From: Melastoma dodecandrum
Lineage: Eukaryota; Streptophyta; Magnoliopsida; Myrtales; Melastomataceae
Length of the DNA stretch: 64,000 bases
Assembly: GCA_029817715.1 (NCBI GenBank)
Contig: JARUPY010000416.1
Location: 1-64,000 of the forward strand
Reading direction: 5' to 3'
A model generated the notes under the pieces. That model saw only the letters and a program-made list of their open reading frames with translations, was not told the DNA's origin and searched no databases. How positions within the stretch are numbered: the first letter of the stretch is position 1; every line of letters starts with the position of its first letter. Shown piece after piece: positions 61,263 to 64,000 of the stretch. Made by a program: the position numbers and the translations under genes.

Positions 61263-62827
61263 TCACTTCGTCTGCAGCATCTCGTGCAGCACGATGCCGG
61301 CGGCGGGCGGGTCCATCCGCGTGGCGGCCGCGAACGCCGTGATGGCGACGCGGCAGTACATGGCGTAGCCGGCCGGCGTATGCGGCACCTCCTCGACGGC
61401 GCCGACGTCGTCGCCCGGGTCGGCGGCCTCGATCAGCGCCTGATAGCGATCGGTCGCCGCCGCGGCCGCATCCTTCGCCGGCTCTGGGCGCGGCGCGCGC
61501 ATCGAGAGGACGCGCAGCTCCAAGGCCTCCTCGCGGCGCACGATCTCCGGGCTCAGCACGGCCGAGAGATCCCACAGGTGCTTCTTGCCGCTGCCGTAGA
61601 GGTAGCAGTCCTCCGGGCGCCGCGCCTGCAGCGCGGAAAATTCGTCGACGGCGAGCCGGGCGAGCGCCAGCAAGGTCGCATCGTCGGCGTCGGGCAGCAT
61701 GGTCATGAAGACCGCGTCGACACGATCGGCGAGCAGGCCGGTGACCGCGCCCGCGCTGCCGCCGGCGCGATAGGCCGCGAGCGAGGCCGAGGCGATCGGC
61801 GCGAAAAGGTCGGGCCGGCTCGCAGCCAGCGCGTCGAGCTTCGGATCGCGCCTGCGCAGCCGCGCGTTCCAAGTGGCCGCGTCGAGCGCTAGGCCGGCGC
61901 CGGAATCGGCGAACGTGTCGCTCGTCGCCAGATCGGTGACGACATGGGCATCGAGAAGCTCCTGCCTGGTCGGCGTCCACAGATCGGACGGGCGCGTCGC
62001 GAGCGCGCGGGCGACGAAATCGGGCGTGATGCCGGCCGCCTCGTAGAGCGCCTTCTCGTCGTCGACCCGGCTGTCCTGCGCGACGCCGGCGAAGCTCGAC
62101 GCGTGGAAGCCGAGCTTGCCGCTCGGCCCGAGCCAGCGCCGCACGCCGGCGGCATAAGCGAGGGTGCAGGCCGAATAGCACCCGTCGGCGACATAGGTCT
62201 CCAAGCCGCGCGCGCGGATGACGCCGTAGAGGTGCCTGGCCTCGCCGACACGGCCGCCGAGGCTGTCGAGATGCACGATTCGCAGCCTCGGCTTCTCGGC
62301 GACGAAGGCCTCGAAGTCGCGCGTCAGGCCGAACTTGAAGCCGCCGGCGATCTCGACCTCCGTGCCGTCGCGCATCGCGCGGAAGCCGTAATCCGGGATG
62401 TCCGGATCACCGAGCACGGCCATGCGAGCATATTCGACGAGCTCGAGCCGGGTCGTCGTGAAGACGGCATGGCCGAGCGTCGCGGCGCCGAGGACCACCA
62501 CGAAACGCGCGAGATAGGCGAACGGCGCCGACCTGCCGTCCCGGCGGCGTTCCGCGAGACAGGCTCCGGCCGAGCGCCAGACGCCGACGAACTGCCACAC
62601 ACCGAGATCGGCAGGCCGACGAGAAGACCGCCCGCGACGACGGCGAGCAGGACGCGCGGAACGAAGATCGTCCCACGCAGGAACGCATCCTCGAGCCCGC
62701 GCAGGCTCTTGCCGAGGACGATCGAGGCGAGGATGTAGACGACCCAGAACGAGACCCCGAGCGATACCTCGCCGCGCCAGAAGCGCGCGACGAACGATCC
62801 GCGTGGGCGCGGGAATATCCTTTTCAC
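61263..62827 (-). CDS. Membrane protein with a ClpP-like (COG3904-type) serine-protease-like domain, one frameshift
   Basis: Three N-terminal transmembrane helices (GVSFWVVYILASIVLG; IFVPRVLLAVVAGGLLVGL; LARFVVVLGAATLGHAVF) lead into a crotonase/ClpP-like domain: VHLDSLGGRVGEARHLYGVI resembles the ClpP oxyanion segment, a Ser in ADGCYSACTLAYAAGV matches the nucleophile position, and His in KLGFHA may serve as base. A helical region of 200 residues ends HEMLQTK. One shift near 62590. GTG at 62827 overlaps the antitoxin stop (GTGA). Activity and substrates are unproven. Confidence 0.72.
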
Positions 62828-63150
62828 GCCCTTGCCGAAGGCGCGACCGCAAGCTGCACGCCTGTACTCTGTTGCACTTGTCGGATGACGGCAAACAGGT
62901 TGATGGCGGTCGGATTTCCGGTCGGCGACAGCATCCGCATGAGGCTCTTGGCCGGCGTGCCGACGTCGAGCGACAGCTTCTCAAAGCCCATGGTGGCGTT
63001 GATGAAGTCGCGCAGCATGGCTTTGCCGACCTCGACCTCGCCGGCGATCAGGCTTTCAACGGCCTCGGCGAGGAGGGCCTCGCGGAACGCGGGTTCGCGT
63101 TCGACGCGGGCCTTGACGCTCTCCTTGAAGCTTCTGGTCAGTCCGGCCAC
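62824..63150 (-). CDS. Antitoxin of a RelE/HigB-like type II pair
   Basis: An intact protein of 108 residues: ESVKARVEREPAFREALLAE, EVEVGKAMLRDFINATMGFE and GTPAKSLMRMLSPTGNPT, typical of HigA-like addiction-module antidotes whose HTH is the C-terminal half. It starts inside the end of the toxin frame (13-base overlap) and is coupled by GTGA to the next gene. Toxin-first order, as in HigBA. Confidence 0.85.
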   Translation of the reverse strand: MAGLTRSFKESVKARVEREPAFREALLAEAVESLIAGEVEVGKAMLRDFINATMGFEKLSLDVGTPAKSLMRMLSPTGNPTAINLFAVIRQVQQSTGVQLAVAPSARA

Positions 63151-63476
63151 GGATCAGGTCTCTCTTTTCGTCGCTTGTAATCGGCCCAACGCGCCTTGGC
63201 GGCGTCGATGTCAGCTTGCTGGCGGCGCTTGGAGCCGCCAGCAAGCAGAATAATCAGCGTTTCGCCCTCCCGCCCAAGGTAGATCCGGTAACCTGGCCCA
63301 AACGCCACGCGATTTTCGAGCACGCCGTCGCCGACCGATTTGGTGTCGGCAAGATTGCCCTGTTCCATCCGAACGAGGCACCTGGTGATCCTCGCGCCTG
63401 CCTGGAGGTCGAGACTCTGAAACCAATCGTTGAAAGGGCTGTCGCCGGCCTCGTCCAGATATTCTTCGATCTCCAT
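63138..63476 (-). CDS. RelE/HigB-like type II toxin (addiction-module killer protein)
   Basis: An intact frame of 112 codons. A RelE/ParE-fold protein of the COG3657 type, recognised by a conserved N-terminal helix with PFNDWF, a central VGDGVLENRV and a final strand/helix with LLAGGSKRRQQADI. Family members are mRNA interferases; the activity is inferred only from the family. Translation is followed directly by the overlapping antitoxin, so the pair is probably autoregulated from a promoter in 63477-63613. Confidence 0.87.
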   Translation of the reverse strand: MEIEEYLDEAGDSPFNDWFQSLDLQAGARITRCLVRMEQGNLADTKSVGDGVLENRVAFGPGYRIYLGREGETLIILLAGGSKRRQQADIDAAKARWADYKRRKERPDPWPD

Positions 63477-63613
63477 GGAAGATAGTACCGTATATGTTAC
63501 TTTGCAAAGGGTTTCTAGAGGAGCTCGCCCGCTTGCTGCTGCACGCCCAGCTTGACTCAAACATACCTCGATGGTTATGGATCATCCAATAGCCATCCAG
63601 TTATCGATCCCGC

Positions 63614-63937
63614 ATGCCCGACCCGCACGACACCTTGTTCCGCACGCTCGCCGATCCGACCCGGCGGGCGATCTTCGAGCGGCTCTGCCGCGAGGGGGAG
63701 CGCACTGTCGCGGCCCTCACCGCGCAGGCCGGGATCTCGCAGCCGGCCGTGTCGAAGCATCTCGGCATCTTGAAGCAGGCGGGGCTCGTGCGCGATCGCC
63801 CCGCCGGGCGCCAAACCCATTACAGCGCGCAGCTCGGCGCGCTCGCCCCGCTGGTCGACTGGACGAGCCGCATGACCGGCTTCTGGCAAGGCCGGCTCGA
63901 CGATCTCGAGGACCTGCTCAAGAGGATGGATCAATGA
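63614..63937 (+). CDS. ArsR-family winged-helix repressor
   Basis: An intact 107-residue protein: TLADPTRRAIFERLCREGER, the recognition helix AQAGISQPAVSKHLGILKQAGLV and a C-terminal helix with WTSRMTGFWQGRLDDLEDLL. No CxxC metal site, so it is of the SdpR-like/non-metal type that precedes DUF1801 and SRPBCC (AHSA1) genes. Its stop overlaps the next ATG (ATGA). Confidence 0.9.
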   Translation: MPDPHDTLFRTLADPTRRAIFERLCREGERTVAALTAQAGISQPAVSKHLGILKQAGLVRDRPAGRQTHYSAQLGALAPLVDWTSRMTGFWQGRLDDLEDLLKRMDQ

Positions 63938-64000
63938 GCCAGCCGTCCATAGGGAACGACGACGCCTCCCGCCTGATCGACGCGCGCATCGCCGAGCTCG
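63934..64000 (+). CDS. DUF1801-like protein, start only (cut by window end)
   Basis: Only 22 codons are present, including DASRLIDARIAEL, which resembles the N terminus of DUF1801 proteins often encoded after such ArsR genes. It is coupled to the ArsR gene by ATGA. The rest lies outside the window. Confidence 0.55.
   Translation, partial: MSQPSIGNDDASRLIDARIAEL

Overview
The window looks like a contig-end fragment of a high-GC alphaproteobacterium of the Rhizobiales/Hyphomicrobiales type. The support is gene content and order: the block dinB, DUF3572, divK, pleD; the ohr/ohrR pair; a groESL operon behind a CIRCE hairpin; SfnB, thyX, an ETF-beta-type lysine methyltransferase; and dispersed palindromes of the kind common in this order. 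I found no rRNA, tRNA, CRISPR array, prophage or insertion sequence. It reads as ordinary chromosome with several small toxin-antitoxin-like modules.

Sequence quality dominates the reading. Many well-known housekeeping genes (groES, groEL, degP, thyX, the catalase gene, cobT, thrB) are broken by one or more single-base shifts, mostly an extra base in a short homopolymer. The density falls from left to right. The first ~2.3 kb is so damaged that one recognisable minus-strand gene (a spermidine-synthase-like membrane protein) survives only as fragments in alternating frames. I therefore annotate gene spans across the shifts and treat most breaks as sequencing or assembly error rather than pseudogenization.

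Layout. 0-8.8 kb: damaged spermidine-synthase-like gene, LysM/M23 lipoprotein, AraC regulator divergent from an Fsr-type MFS exporter, an Xre/RES toxin-antitoxin pair, a DnaJ-type co-chaperone. 8.8-17.2 kb: secreted protein, gpt, molybdopterin-binding protein, ohrR divergent from ohr, degP, YidB-type protein, CIRCE-groES-groEL, HicB-like protein, ihfA. 17.3-25.8 kb: SbmA/YddA-type ABC exporter, thyX, LuxR regulator, thrB-rnhA-xth operon, DUF1097 membrane protein. 25.9-31.5 kb: CsbD, cobT, CoA-transferase plus methyltransferase, and a two-gene set matching the two halves of the Tm-1 protein. 31.5-38.4 kb: dinB/DUF3572, divK-pleD, SDR, SfnB-like dehydrogenase. 38.4-46.5 kb: an RnfD-like/DUF2330/small-protein operon, pseudoazurin, a Spy-like protein with response regulator and histidine kinase, catalase. 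46.5-64 kb: serine hydrolase, M48 protease, HTH pair, GGDEF protein, guaB, several secreted proteins, peroxiredoxin, galU, a GAF-PAS kinase remnant, and a toxin-antitoxin-protease-like operon.

Themes are envelope stress (DegP, M48, Spy/RR/HK), oxidative stress (Ohr, catalase, peroxiredoxin) and cell-cycle/c-di-GMP signalling (DivK, PleD, a second GGDEF protein). The most interesting unexplained items are a 193-bp repeat present in three recognisable copies (one lodged between a response regulator and its kinase gene), the overlapping toxin-antitoxin-ClpP-like operon at 61.3-63.5 kb, and the RnfD-like/DUF2330 operon.
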